A stretch of DNA of 64,000 bases from Actinopolymorpha pittospori (GCF_014873875.1 NZ_JADBEM010000001.1:992001-1056000); one strand, 5' to 3'; positions 53,869-63,651 are shown, numbered from the stretch's first letter. Program-made: numbers and translations. The notes: generated from the sequence alone by a model not told the origin.

Positions 53869-55632
53869 GTGGTGAGTGTGCGGATCGAGGACTACGCCCT
53901 CATCGGCGACACGCAGTCGGCCGCTCTCGTCGGTCGCGACGGATCGATCGACTGGCTGTGCCTCCCCCGATTCGACTCACCCGCATGCTTCGCCAAGCTT
54001 GTCGGCGACGACTCCAACGGATTCTGGCGGCTGGCCGCCGCCGGACAGGAAGTTGCCACGCGCCGCGCGTACGGGAGGGACACGCTGATCCTCGAGTCCG
54101 TCTGGGAGACCTCCACCGGGACAGCCAAGGTCATCGATTTCATGCCTCCCCGGCAGACTCACCCAAGGCTAGTCCGGATCGTGGAGGGAATGTCCGGGAC
54201 GGTGGACATGACCGCAGAGATCAGCATCCGGTTTGACTACGGCAGAATCGTTCCCTGGGGGCGCCGCTTTGACGGCCACCTCCACGTCATCGGCGGGCCG
54301 GACTCGGTGTGGATCCACGCTCCTCTCCACTTGGAGGGCAGTGGCGAGCTGTACACCGGCACCTTCACGATCGCCGCAGGGGAGCGCCAGGCGTTCGTGT
54401 TCACGTGGCATCCCTCGCACCAGCCCGAACCAGACACCATCGATCCCAGCGAGCAGCTCACCGAGACCAGGCTGTTCTGGGAGGACTGGATCTCCCCCTG
54501 CCGGTTGGCAGGCCCTTGGCGCGGCGCCGTAGTCCGCTCACTCATCACGCTGAAGGCGCTCACTTACAGCCCGACCGGTGGAATCGTGGCGGCTCCCACC
54601 ACGTCGCTGCCCGAGCTTCTCGGCGGTGCCCGTAATTGGGACTACAGATACTGCTGGCTCCGCGACGCTTCGCTGATGCTCGATGTCCTGACCGACTCCG
54701 GGTACATCGAGGAAGCGGGCGCCTGGCGTGACTGGCTGCTCCGCGCGATCGCAGGCCGCCCGGAAGACCTCCAGGTCATGTACGGCGTAGCCGGTGAAAG
54801 ACGACTTCCCGAGCAGCCGCTCGACTGGCTCGCCGGATACGAAGGATCCCGGCCGGTCCGAACCGGCAACGGCGCGGTTTCCCAGCTCCAACTCGACGTC
54901 TACGGGGAGGTGCTCAGCTGCCTCTACCGGTCCCGCAAGAAGGGCGTGCCGCCCCACGACTACGCGTGGTCCATCGTCTGTAGTCTGATGGACTACCTCG
55001 AGCGCAGCTGGAACCAGCCCGACGAGGGCCTGTGGGAGGTGCGCGGCCCACGGCGGCACTTCGTCCATTCCAAGGTCATGGCATGGGCAGCCGCCGACCG
55101 AATGGTTCGGGCAGTCCAAGAGCTCGGCCGCAGCGGGCCCGTCCATCGCTGGCGTACCATGCGGGACAGGATCCACGCCCAGGTCTGCGACAAGGGCTTC
55201 GACTCCCAGCGCGGCACGTTCACCCAGTCGTACGGTTCTCGCGAACTCGACGCGTCGCTACTTCTGATTCCGATCCTGGGCTTCTTGCCACCCGAGGATC
55301 CCCGGGTGGTCGGCACCATTGACGCGATCAAAAGCGAACTGATGACCAACGGCTTGGTCGTGCGTTACCCGATCTCTGACAGCACAGACGTGGACGGGCT
55401 CCCTGGAGCCGAAGGCGCCTTCCTCGCCTGCAGTTTCTGGCTGGCGGAAGCGCAGGCCCTCCTCGGGCGCAAGGACGAGGCCACGGAGCTGTTCGAGCGA
55501 TTGCTGTCCCTCACCAACGACGTTGGCCTACTCGCCGAGGAGTACGATCCCATCCAGGGACGCCAACTGGGCAACTTCCCTCAGGCGTTCACCCACATCA
55601 AGCTGATCCGTACAGCCCAGGCGCTCAGTTAG
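53869..55632 (+). CDS. glycoside hydrolase family 15 protein (trehalase/glucoamylase-like)
   Basis: The 587-residue protein begins with the N-terminal beta domain (IEDYALIGDTQSAALVGRDG, SIDWLCLPRFDSPACFA), followed by the (alpha/alpha)6 barrel (NWDYRYCWLRDASLMLDVL, KVMAWAAADRM, RGTFTQSYGS, LGNFPQAFTHI). Glutamates in the barrel act as acid and base. Actinobacterial homologues include trehalases and glucoamylase-like enzymes; substrate is not settled by sequence. Cytoplasmic; GTG start at 53869 or 53872. Confidence 0.93.
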   Translation: MVSVRIEDYALIGDTQSAALVGRDGSIDWLCLPRFDSPACFAKLVGDDSNGFWRLAAAGQEVATRRAYGRDTLILESVWETSTGTAKVIDFMPPRQTHPRLVRIVEGMSGTVDMTAEISIRFDYGRIVPWGRRFDGHLHVIGGPDSVWIHAPLHLEGSGELYTGTFTIAAGERQAFVFTWHPSHQPEPDTIDPSEQLTETRLFWEDWISPCRLAGPWRGAVVRSLITLKALTYSPTGGIVAAPTTSLPELLGGARNWDYRYCWLRDASLMLDVLTDSGYIEEAGAWRDWLLRAIAGRPEDLQVMYGVAGERRLPEQPLDWLAGYEGSRPVRTGNGAVSQLQLDVYGEVLSCLYRSRKKGVPPHDYAWSIVCSLMDYLERSWNQPDEGLWEVRGPRRHFVHSKVMAWAAADRMVRAVQELGRSGPVHRWRTMRDRIHAQVCDKGFDSQRGTFTQSYGSRELDASLLLIPILGFLPPEDPRVVGTIDAIKSELMTNGLVVRYPISDSTDVDGLPGAEGAFLACSFWLAEAQALLGRKDEATELFERLLSLTNDVGLLAEEYDPIQGRQLGNFPQAFTHIKLIRTAQALS

Positions 55633-55695
55633 CTGGTCACGCTGACTGGCAAGAATGAGCGGACACCCGGCGGCGAGTGGACCTGCAGGCGTACC

Positions 55696-56010
55696 TCAAG
55701 GTTCGTCTTTCTTCACTGTCTCGAGTACGCCCATCATGCCGCCGTCCTCGTGGTTGAGGATGTGGCAGTGGTACACGGTCTTACCGGCGTAGTCGGTGAA
55801 GTGAATCCGGATCACGATCTTCCCGTCCTGCCCGACGGGGGGGGTTCGCTGCATCTTGCCAGTTCAGCGCGTGGTGAAGCTTGCCGTTGATGCTCATCAA
55901 CTGCAAGTGCTTTGCGTGAACGTGGAACGTGTGTTCCTCCTCGGCCAAGACTCCGGTACTCACTTGGGGTCCTGCGGTCGCATTCCCGTCCCCGCACCGC
56001 GTCCTGCGGG
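55696..56010 (-). pseudogene. multicopper oxidase C-terminal fragment
   Basis: The minus strand ends VGQDGKIVIRIHFTDYAGKT, VYHCHILNHEDGGMMGVLE, the C-terminal copper-binding end (HCHIL-H) of a multicopper oxidase. In another frame just upstream, STGVLAEEEHTFHVHAKHLQ, LMSINGKL carries a third-domain His pair. A frameshift and loss of upstream domains make it a remnant, distinct from the complete oxidases at 7029 and 61304. Confidence 0.8.
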
Positions 56011-56109
56011 AGATCGAGGCGGACTACGGCTGGCCGAAGGAACGCCGGAACCAGTCCTGTGCGCCGCTTCGAGCGACCCTGCACGCACTGCCCGTTCCTC
56101 GGGGTCGGT

Positions 56110-56270
56110 ACCGTCCAGCACGTAGTGGTCGGGCGTGACCGCGCCGTCGACGACGGCCGTGCCCAGTCCGGGAGCGGCGTCGACGACGGACGCTCCGCGA
56201 GCCGGTGAGCGGGTTGGCGGTGAACAGCACGCCGGCAACTTCGGCCTCGATCATGCGCTGGGCGACCTCC
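56110..56270 (-). pseudogene. PEP synthase / PEP-pyruvate-binding domain fragment
   Basis: The minus strand reads VAQRMIEAEVAGVLFTANPL then, after a frameshift, VVDAAPGLGTAVVDGAVTPD and HYVLDG. This is the ATP-grasp region of phosphoenolpyruvate synthases and rifampin phosphotransferase-like proteins. Both sides are lost; upstream bits at 56326-56838 could not be placed. Confidence 0.7.
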
Positions 56271-56290
56271 TTTTCAGTACAACTGCAACG

Positions 56291-56994
56291 TATCCGGAAA
56301 CAATGCAGTCGCAATGTAAAGTGGGTCAACTGCTCCGCAAGGTCAAGCGCGAGCGCCGTGAGCTGCTCGCCGACGCCTTGATGTGGCTGGCCGCCGCGCG
56401 CGGCCTCGATGGTGCCCGGGTTGGAAGAGTGGTCGGAGCTCGGAGGCCGACATCTGGCAGGCGGTATTCGACCGCCGCGACCCCGGCTCGTCGAGCACGT
56501 CCGGCCCCAGGCCGCTGCCCTGGAATAGGCACAGGAGCAGCCCACCGACATCCGCGCGATCCGAGATCGCAGACAGGCGCGCGACGACTCGATGCTGTTA
56601 CGCGGCTAGCGATCGCCGGAGTTCGTCGTCGCGGTGCCTGCGATCTGGCCGGGGGCGCGGCCAGGATGGGCACCATCTGCCCCGACACGGCGCCCCGCGC
56701 CGCGGGGTCACCTCCGCATCCCGCGGGTCGATCGTCGGCGTCAACCGTGGCTGCGACCTCGCGATATGGCGTGATTTCAAAGACGATCAGGCGAGGGTCA
56801 ACGGCGAGTAGACGGCCCACGATGGGCCATCCGAACATCCAGGCGCCGCTCGGCGTGCCCGAGAGGGCGCCTTCAGCTGGTTCGCGGAGGCCATGGGAAC
56901 TGTTCGTCCGCGGGGAAGGAGCGGTTCACGTGCGGGTCACGGACGACCGATCTGCTGGCTGAGGAAGTTATCTAGACAAGCTTGGGAGTTCCCG
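56291..56994. other. degenerate region before the phosphonate transport operon
   Basis: About 700 bases with only short, shifting open frames. A minus-strand stretch near 56760-56838 reads LLAVDPRLIVFEITPYREVA and may be more of the PEP-domain gene. The promoter of the transport operon should lie near its 3' end. Confidence 0.4.
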
Positions 56995-57912
56995 ATGCGT
57001 GTTCGACGAGGCTTCGCCGTCGTCCTGGCCCTTCCGCTCGTCCTGACCGGCTGCTCCTCCACGGGAGCCGTTTCCGACCACACTGAGGCAACAAGTGGCA
57101 ACTCCTGCTCTGAGCCCGTCCGATTCGGTGTCGAACCTTACGAGGCGACGGCGCAGCTCCTGCCGGCGTACGACCCGCTCACCAAGGAGTTCGGCAGCCA
57201 GGTTGGCTGTGAGGTGAAGCTCAACATTCCCACCAGCTACAACGCCGAGATCGAGGCGATGCGTAACGACGAGCTCGAGATCGGCCAGTTCGGACCGCTC
57301 GGCTACATCCTTGCCAACAAAGTCGCGGACGCCGAGGCGGTGGCAACCTTCGCCGACGCCGACGGCAAGCCATCCACCTACACCGCGAGCATAGTGACAC
57401 CGAGCACGTCGAACATCAAAAAACTGAAGGACTGTAGGGACCAGTCGTTCGCCTACGCGGATCCAGCTTCCACCTCCGGGCACCTGTTTCCCGCTTATGC
57501 GCTCAAGAAGGCCGGGATCGACCCCGACAAGGGCGTGAAGGGACGCTACGCGGGCAGCCACACCGCGAGTTACGAAGCGCTGCGCGCTGGTCAGGTGGCC
57601 TGCGGCGAGCTCAACTCCGAGCAGATCGAGGCCGCCAAGCAGGCCGGCCAGTGGAAGGCGTCGGCGTTCCGTACTCTCTGGCAGTCCGAACCGATCCCGG
57701 TCGACCCGATCGCCATCCGCGGCGACCTGCCCGAGAAGACGAAACAGAAGTACGTGAAGACCCTGCTCGACCTCGATCTCAGTAAGCTCCCCGAGAAGGA
57801 GCGGTCCGTCCTCCCCAGCGACCACATCGTCGCCCAGAAGGACTCGGCCTACGACGGCATCCGCGACCTGGTCAAGACCCTCAACCTCGACCTGACCAAG
57901 ATCAATGGCTGA
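56995..57912 (+). CDS. phnD: phosphonate/phosphite ABC transporter substrate-binding lipoprotein
   Basis: The 305-residue product (ATG 56995) has a lipoprotein signal (lipobox LTGC at about residues 17-20) and a PhnD-type binding fold: RFGVEPYEATAQLLPAYDPL, then QFGPLGYILANKVADAEAVA, SFAYADPASTSGHLFPAYAL, TASYEALRAGQVACGEL. The AD..STSGHL..P segment is the ligand-binding signature. It delivers phosphonate or phosphite to the ATPase and permease encoded next; it overlaps the ATPase gene by 8 bases. Confidence 0.9.
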   Translation: MRVRRGFAVVLALPLVLTGCSSTGAVSDHTEATSGNSCSEPVRFGVEPYEATAQLLPAYDPLTKEFGSQVGCEVKLNIPTSYNAEIEAMRNDELEIGQFGPLGYILANKVADAEAVATFADADGKPSTYTASIVTPSTSNIKKLKDCRDQSFAYADPASTSGHLFPAYALKKAGIDPDKGVKGRYAGSHTASYEALRAGQVACGELNSEQIEAAKQAGQWKASAFRTLWQSEPIPVDPIAIRGDLPEKTKQKYVKTLLDLDLSKLPEKERSVLPSDHIVAQKDSAYDGIRDLVKTLNLDLTKING

Positions 57913-58756
57913 CCACTCCACACCAACGGCACAACGTGAAAGGCACACCCGGCACGGCCAGGCAGCATCGCGCGTCAACGCCGGCACGGAGCCCCTCCTC
58001 GACATCCGAGAACTCAGCATGCGCTACCCGAACGGTCACCAGGCACTCAACGACGTGAGCCTGCAGGTCCGGCCGGGTGAGATGGTGGCAGTACTCGGTT
58101 CGAACGGCAGCGGCAAGTCGACCCTGCTGCGGTGCATCACCAGGCTGGTGGCACCGACCTCCGGGCTGGTACGGGTCGACGGCCAGGACCTTGCCGCACT
58201 GGAGGGCGCTCAGCTTCGCGCCGCCCGTCGCGGGGTGGGAGTCGTCTTCCAAAGTCCTGCGCTGGTCCGCCGACGCAGCGTCATCGCGAACGTCATCGCC
58301 GGGGCCCTGGGTCGCAGTCGAGGGCTGGGCTGCCAATTCGGACGGCTGCCTCGAGACGAGCTACCGTTCGCGGCGGAGTGCCTCGAGCAGGTCGGACTGC
58401 TGGACTTCGCACACCGGCGCGCGGACACCCTGTCCGGCGGGCAGGCGCAGCGTGTGGCGGTTGCTCGTGCACTGTGTCAACGCCCGGTTGCGCTGCTCGC
58501 CGACGAGCCAGTCGCGAGCCTGGATCCGGACGCGGCCGTCGAGGTGATGCAGATCCTGCGCCGCCTCACCGACGAGCAGCAGCTGTGCGTCGTGGTCATC
58601 TTGCACCAGCCGGAACTCGGGCTGTCCTACGCCGACCGGGTGGTCGGTCTGCGCGCCGGGTCGGTGGCCTTCGACAGTCCCTGCGATCTCGTCGATGAGG
58701 CACGCGTACGCGCGCTCTACCGCTCGGCACCAGAGCCCCAGGGGGTACAGTCGTGA
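57905..58756 (+). CDS. phnC: phosphonate ABC transporter ATP-binding protein
   Basis: A 283-residue ATPase: Walker A GSNGSGKST, Q-loop VFQSPALV, signature LSGGQAQRVAVARAL, Walker B ALLADEPVASLDPDA and H-loop VILHQP. PhnC-type spacing and its position between phnD- and phnE-like genes define the system. GTGA overlap with the permease gene indicates coupled translation. The first ~30 residues are a polar extension. Confidence 0.92.
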   Translation: MADHSTPTAQRERHTRHGQAASRVNAGTEPLLDIRELSMRYPNGHQALNDVSLQVRPGEMVAVLGSNGSGKSTLLRCITRLVAPTSGLVRVDGQDLAALEGAQLRAARRGVGVVFQSPALVRRRSVIANVIAGALGRSRGLGCQFGRLPRDELPFAAECLEQVGLLDFAHRRADTLSGGQAQRVAVARALCQRPVALLADEPVASLDPDAAVEVMQILRRLTDEQQLCVVVILHQPELGLSYADRVVGLRAGSVAFDSPCDLVDEARVRALYRSAPEPQGVQS

Positions 58757-59565
58757 CTTCGCACACACTCCTCAGAGCAACTGCCGCCACCCGACCGCGC
58801 GCGTCTGCCGCACGGTGGTTTCTGCGCCTGGTGGTCGCCGTCGCCGCCGTCGGCGTGATCTACCAGGCCCTGGTCGTGACCGAGGCGCGGTTCGGCAAGC
58901 TGATCCACGGCGTGTACGGGATGGCTGACCTGTTGCGCCGTGCAATGCCACCCGACATGGCACAGACACCTGGCGTGCTGCCCGCAGTGCTGGAAACCGT
59001 CGACACCGCACTGCTCGGCACGCTCGCCGCGGTCGTCATCGCGGTGCCACTGGCATGCTGTGCCGCGGACAACATCACGCCGCACCGCATCGTCTACTAC
59101 GGGGCCCGGACGTTGATCGGACTGTTCCGAGCGGTACCCGACCTCGTCTGGGCTCTGCTGTTCGTCACCGCTGTCGGCCTTGGGCCCTTCGCGGGGGTCC
59201 TCGCTCTGGCGGTGCACAGCATCGGCATGCTGGGTCGCCTGATCGCCGAAGCCATCGAGGACGGTGAAGCCCTGCCGGTGCAGGCGTTGAGCGTGACCGG
59301 CGCCAACCGGCTCCAGGTCATCACCCATGCCGTCCTGCCCGGTGTGCTACCCACGGCCGTCGGTATCGCGTTGTACCGGCTCGACGAGAACGTTCGCGCC
59401 TCGCTCGTGCTCGGGTTCGTCGGTGCCGGGGGGATCGGCTTCGAGCTCCTGACCTCGATGAGCCTGTTCAACTACCAGAAGGTGGCGATGCTGTTGATCG
59501 TGACCTTCGTCCTGGTGCTCGGAGTCGAAAGGGGCAGCGCCGCCCTGAGGCGACGGGTCGCCTGA
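58753..59565 (+). CDS. phnE: phosphonate ABC transporter permease
   Basis: The 270-residue membrane protein (GTG 58753) has about six helices and the EAA-type cytoplasmic loop EAIEDGEALPVQALSVTGAN then LPGVLPT, as in PhnE. The terminal FVGAGGIGFELLTSM segment is also typical. It forms the membrane channel of the PhnCDE importer. Confidence 0.92.
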   Translation: MTSHTLLRATAATRPRASAARWFLRLVVAVAAVGVIYQALVVTEARFGKLIHGVYGMADLLRRAMPPDMAQTPGVLPAVLETVDTALLGTLAAVVIAVPLACCAADNITPHRIVYYGARTLIGLFRAVPDLVWALLFVTAVGLGPFAGVLALAVHSIGMLGRLIAEAIEDGEALPVQALSVTGANRLQVITHAVLPGVLPTAVGIALYRLDENVRASLVLGFVGAGGIGFELLTSMSLFNYQKVAMLLIVTFVLVLGVERGSAALRRRVA

Positions 59566-59692
59566 CAGGCAGGACACCCATGGTCACGCTCACCCGTCCA
59601 ACGTCACGATCGTCCTGCCTCCGATCGTGCCCCGCAGTTCCTGAAACGTGCAGGCGCCCAATAGCCGCACCGATTATCCAGAAGGGATACCC

Positions 59693-60298
59693 ATGAGTGC
59701 CGACGCTAAGCCCGCCAGGACATCGCCAACGTCCCAGCCGCTCACCGCGACAGAGTTGGTGGAGCTGCTGAACCAAATGGCCAACCGGCCCTACGACACC
59801 GAAGGGTCCCTGGTCCCCGAGGAGGTCGTCGACGAGCGGACACATGCGCTCCAGGCGGCGGAGCTGGCCCTGACCAGCGGCGCGGACGACGAACTCGTCC
59901 TCGCCGCCGCGCTCCACGACGTCGGACGCGCCGAGCAGGTCCGACGGATGTACCCGAACCTGCCCCATGAGGTGGCCGGCGGTGCTTTCGCACGGGATCG
60001 GCTCACCGAGCGTATCGCGTGGGTGATCGAACAGCACGTCCCGGCCAAGCGCTACCTCGTGGCGACGGATCCGAACTATCGGTCGCTGCTCAGTCCCACC
60101 TCTGTCACCACGCTTGGGCTTCAGGGTGGGCCGATGTCTCCGGCCGAGGTGATCCGGTTTGAAGGGCACCCCTGGCACGGGCAGGCGGTGATCCTGCGGC
60201 GATGGGACGACCAGGCGAAGGATCCCAGTCGGCCGGGCATCACGATGGACGAACTGGCGGCGGTCCACCACCGATGGGCGTCCTCGGTTCGACGCTGA
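59693..60298 (+). CDS. HD-domain protein, PhnZ/TmpB-like phosphonate oxygenase candidate
   Basis: The 201-residue product (ATG 59693, AGAAGGGA upstream) has the HD diiron set: THALQAAELA (His), LHDVGR (His-Asp), PNLPHEVAG (His), EQHVPAKRYL (His and Lys) and RWDDQAKDPS (Asp). PhnZ-type enzymes cleave hydroxylated phosphonates with O2. It lies 127 bases after the PhnCDE-type genes, supporting uptake plus breakdown of phosphonates. A PhnY/TmpA hydroxylase is not present in the window, so the second step may be encoded elsewhere. Confidence 0.75.
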   Translation: MSADAKPARTSPTSQPLTATELVELLNQMANRPYDTEGSLVPEEVVDERTHALQAAELALTSGADDELVLAAALHDVGRAEQVRRMYPNLPHEVAGGAFARDRLTERIAWVIEQHVPAKRYLVATDPNYRSLLSPTSVTTLGLQGGPMSPAEVIRFEGHPWHGQAVILRRWDDQAKDPSRPGITMDELAAVHHRWASSVRR

Positions 60299-60331
60299 AC
60301 CGGACAGGCCACAGGTGCCCCGCGTGGCGGA

Positions 60332-61261
60332 GTGCTTGCCTCCCCTGAGGTCGCCGGTTCGCTAGGGCTTATACGGGCCGTCCTCACCGCCGTCAGTTCC
60401 CTGCACGGTCATCTGCGCGAGCACCCCGCCCATGTGTCCGGCTGGGCGTTCGGCGGGGTTAGCGCCGGCATCGCCTTGTCCGATCTGCTCGTCCTCGCCC
60501 TGCGGTCGGTCGCCGACTGGCGGGCCGCCTGGTTGGCCTCGGCCGCCCTCGCCGCGGTGCTCACCCTCGTTTCATGGCGGTTGCGCCCCGAGCGGGCTCC
60601 GGTCACCGCCTCGACGCCGCCCGGGATCGGCGGGCGGAGCATCCGTACCCGCCGCTGGTTCAGTGTTCTGTTCGCCTCCTACACCCTGGAAGGCATCGGC
60701 TACATCGTGGCCGGGACCTTCCTCGTCGCCGCGATCGAACAGAGCTCTCCGGGCTGGATCAGCAGCGGTGCGTGGGTGCTGGTCGGTCTTGCTGCCGTAC
60801 CGTCCTCGGCGCCGTGGACCCGGCTGAGGCGCCGCTGGTCTTACCCCGACCTGCTGGTCGCGGCGCTCGTCGTCCAGGCGGTCGGCATCGTGCTGCCGGC
60901 GCTGATCGCAGGTGTGACCGCCGCCCTCACCTCCGCGGTGCCGTTCGGCGCCACGTTCATCGGCGTCAGCACGCTCGCCCTTGCCGCGGGAGCTCACCTG
61001 CACCTCCCCCGCGCGGTCGCGCTGCTGACCGCCGGATACTCCGTCGGCCAGATCCTCGGCCTCCTGGCCGTCACGCCCATGCTGCGCCACGGCTACCACC
61101 AGGCGCTGATCCTTGCCGCCATCGTGGTCCTGGCCGCCGGCACGGGCGCCGCCATGCTGCGCGTCGGCGTCCCACACGAAGGGGCTCTGCCGCGGGAGGG
61201 CACTCCTGTACAACGGCCCTCACCCGCGGAGGCCACTGCCGACCCCGGCAGCGGCGACTGA
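60332..61261 (+). pseudogene. YbfB/YjiJ-family MFS transporter, N-terminally truncated
   Basis: The frame reads LREHPAHVSGWAFGGVSAGI and continues with about nine hydrophobic segments, including YTLEGIGYIVAGTFLVAAIE and TAGYSVGQILGLL, typical of YbfB/YjiJ proteins. The usual first ~100 residues (first three helices) are missing; similarity begins mid-protein near 60345, just after the oxygenase gene. Probably nonfunctional. Confidence 0.75.
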
Positions 61262-61303
61262 CGGGGGAGCCGCGCCGTGCCCGCCAGAGCGCGTCCACCT
61301 CTC

Positions 61304-62929
61304 CTATTTCGTCGGCCTGAGGACTCGAATAATAGCCATCATGCCGTCGTCTTCATGTTCCAGAATGTGGCAGTGGTAGACGAAGTCTCCGGGTTCGGCT
61401 CGACGGAAGTCAAGACGGACTTTTACGCTGGGATACGGGCCGGTGCCAGACCAGGCGGGAATGTCCACCGAGTCAATTGCTTGCCGCTCCAGGACAGGTG
61501 CGGGAGCACCGTCGCGTTCCAGCAGCATGTAGTGGATCTGATGTATGTGGAAGTCGTGGAGCTCACGCGCCCGGTTTTCGATGGTCCAGTCCTCCACTGA
61601 CCCCTGCGTGGTGGTGATGGACGGCGGGTTGGTCGGGCTGAACAGCATTGGCTTGGCGCCTTCTTCGGTGATGAAGAACTGGTTCTTCTCGTCGTCCTCA
61701 GAAAAATAGAGGCGGCGCGCCTTTGTTGGCGGAATGGTGAGGAGTAGATCGAAACGTTGCGGGCCAGGTGGTCCAGATTTTGGAGGCATCACAGACGGCT
61801 CCGCCGCGTGTGGGTCTGTTTGGATGGCGATGAGGGGACGGGTCGGGTCGCTGTCGCCGTCCGGGCCCGTGTCAACTTTTCGCGTGACCAGCCGAGCACT
61901 GTTCACGTTCGAGGATGGTCCATTCACAATGAACTCTGCTCGTGCCGCAGGTGGCATGACAATGTGTTTCACCGGTATGATCCTGCCCTTCCTGGTGCCC
62001 TCCTGCGATCCCGTCGGAACACCGTCGCGGCCCACGAGTTGCAACTCCTGCGGAGCACCGTCGTACTGCAACTGCAGGTCCAGAACCGTGTCCGCGGATG
62101 CGTTCGTGACCCGCCAGAATTCTTTTTTGTTGGGTTTCACGGTGAGCTTGGCAGGTGGATAGTCCGGATACGGAACAGGGACATAGTTTACGGACAGATC
62201 CTTCTCCGGCACGATAGGCGGAGTTACGCTTCCTTCTGGACTTCCATGCGGAAGTTTCTGGTCGCGGATGGTGAGAATGCGTTCAGGCAGCCCTCCTACC
62301 GCTGGCTGCAAGTCTTCTATCCCTGCGACCACAATGACTCCGCTCGCGCCGCCGAGCACTGCCGCTTCTGAGAGGCCGTGGACGTGGGGGTGATACCAGT
62401 AGAGTCCGGGAGGCTCATCCTGCGGAAACCAAGCATCGTATGTGAAGGTCTCCCCAGAGTTGATGAGCGTTTGAATGACTTCGTCGGAGTGGCATGCCGG
62501 CGAGACGTTGGTGCCGTGAAAGTGAATATTGACGGAGGATTCGTTTGCCCTGGTAGCGCCACAGACCCGCGACGGCGACCTGTCCACTACCATGCTGTCG
62601 GCAGCGCCGGGTTTCGGCAGGTTGTTCTTGACGGTTATGATCAAGTGGTCACCCGGAGAAACGTGGAGAGTCGGGGACTGTTTGCCGTCCGGTGTGGTGA
62701 AGCAGTACAGGGTTCTACCGGCGGCGTCCTTGACGGTGTCGTAAGAAAGATCCACGAAGAGGAATCCGTCTTTGCTGTAGAGGTCCGGAGCTGGCGCGAC
62801 GGTGCTGCCTGGGGAAAATCGCGGACAAGGGCCGGGGCCGGCTTGTTGACATGCTTGGAGCGCAAGCCCAGCCAGACCCAGTAACAAACAGATCCCCAGG
62901 GCGGAAAACTTGCTCCGCAACGTCATCAT
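61304..62929 (-). CDS. multicopper oxidase lipoprotein
   Basis: From ATG 62929 (GGAG just upstream; TTG 62944 is an alternative) the product is about 541 residues. It starts with a lipoprotein signal (lipobox LQAC near residue 25). Copper ligands are complete: NIHFHGTN, YHPHVHG, HDFHIHQIHY and HCHILEHEDDGMM. It should be an outward-facing laccase or metal oxidase. Base composition and codon use are clearly less GC-rich than the neighbours (many A/T third positions), a sign of recent transfer. Confidence 0.92.
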   Translation of the reverse strand: MMTLRSKFSALGICLLLGLAGLALQACQQAGPGPCPRFSPGSTVAPAPDLYSKDGFLFVDLSYDTVKDAAGRTLYCFTTPDGKQSPTLHVSPGDHLIITVKNNLPKPGAADSMVVDRSPSRVCGATRANESSVNIHFHGTNVSPACHSDEVIQTLINSGETFTYDAWFPQDEPPGLYWYHPHVHGLSEAAVLGGASGVIVVAGIEDLQPAVGGLPERILTIRDQKLPHGSPEGSVTPPIVPEKDLSVNYVPVPYPDYPPAKLTVKPNKKEFWRVTNASADTVLDLQLQYDGAPQELQLVGRDGVPTGSQEGTRKGRIIPVKHIVMPPAARAEFIVNGPSSNVNSARLVTRKVDTGPDGDSDPTRPLIAIQTDPHAAEPSVMPPKSGPPGPQRFDLLLTIPPTKARRLYFSEDDEKNQFFITEEGAKPMLFSPTNPPSITTTQGSVEDWTIENRARELHDFHIHQIHYMLLERDGAPAPVLERQAIDSVDIPAWSGTGPYPSVKVRLDFRRAEPGDFVYHCHILEHEDDGMMAIIRVLRPTK

Positions 62930-63084
62930 CACTCCGTGAGTCAAGCCGCGCCTGTCGCGTGCGACAAATAGGCATTACCCCGTAGCGCACCGATCAAGCG
63001 GCCATGCGGCGCGCCTGTCCGCCTGTCCGAGGCGGGGCATGCTGGCGGTGCGACCACCCCGACCACGCGAGTTGCGGCGGATCA

Positions 63085-63165
63085 CGTCGATACGTTCCCG
63101 AAACCGCCCGGTCGCTGGAACGAGAGGCAGAAAGGCTTGCCCGCTGACTGCGAAGGGCGTCACCC
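63085..63165 (+). promoter_or_regulatory. copy of the lipoprotein-operon promoter/leader
   Basis: CGATACGTTCCCGAAACCGC (from 63088) and CCGCTGACTGCGAAGGGCGT (63141-63160) repeat the blocks at 31001 and 31056-31075, with different bases between. The start codon at 63166 follows directly. Confidence 0.6.
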
Positions 63166-63651
63166 ATGACCCAGTTCGGTGCCACCGCCAACCCGAAGGA
63201 CCCCAGCGAGGTCAACGTCAGCCAACCCTCCGACGCCCTCGTCGCCCGAGCCGCCGCCCAGAGCGCCTTCAACTCCCTCTTCCTCGGGCTCGGCGCGGTA
63301 GCCCTGCTGGTCGGCGCGGTCGGCGTGGCCAACACCATGGTCATCTCCGTCCTCGAACGACGACCCGAGATCGGACTACGCCGAGCGCTCGGCGCCACCA
63401 AGGGCCACATCCGCATCCAGTTCCTCGCCGAGGCGATGCTGCTGTCCTTCCTCGGCGGCACGGTCGGCGTGGGTGTCGGGACCGCCGCGACCGCCATCTA
63501 CGCGAGTACGAAGGACTGGGCGGTCGTCGTCCCCACCATCGCCTGGGCCGGCGGCCTCGCCGCCACCGTGCTCATCGGCGCCGTCGCCGGACTACTCCCC
63601 GCGCTGCGCGCCGCCCGCATGTCACCCACTGAGGCACTGTGGACGATCTGA
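63166..63651 (+). pseudogene. truncated copy of the FtsX-family permease
   Basis: ATG 63166 reads MTQF and then joins the last 158 codons of the permease at 35090: bases 63176-63651 match 35823-36298 almost perfectly. It keeps the three C-terminal helices and loses the first helix and the whole extracytoplasmic domain. With the copied promoter it may still be expressed as a membrane fragment. Confidence 0.85.

Noticed and set aside
56326..56838. Minus-strand open frame upstream of the PEP-domain fragment
   Set aside because: Contains a suggestive VDPRLIVFEITPY stretch but otherwise shifts frame and cannot be aligned to a family by eye.
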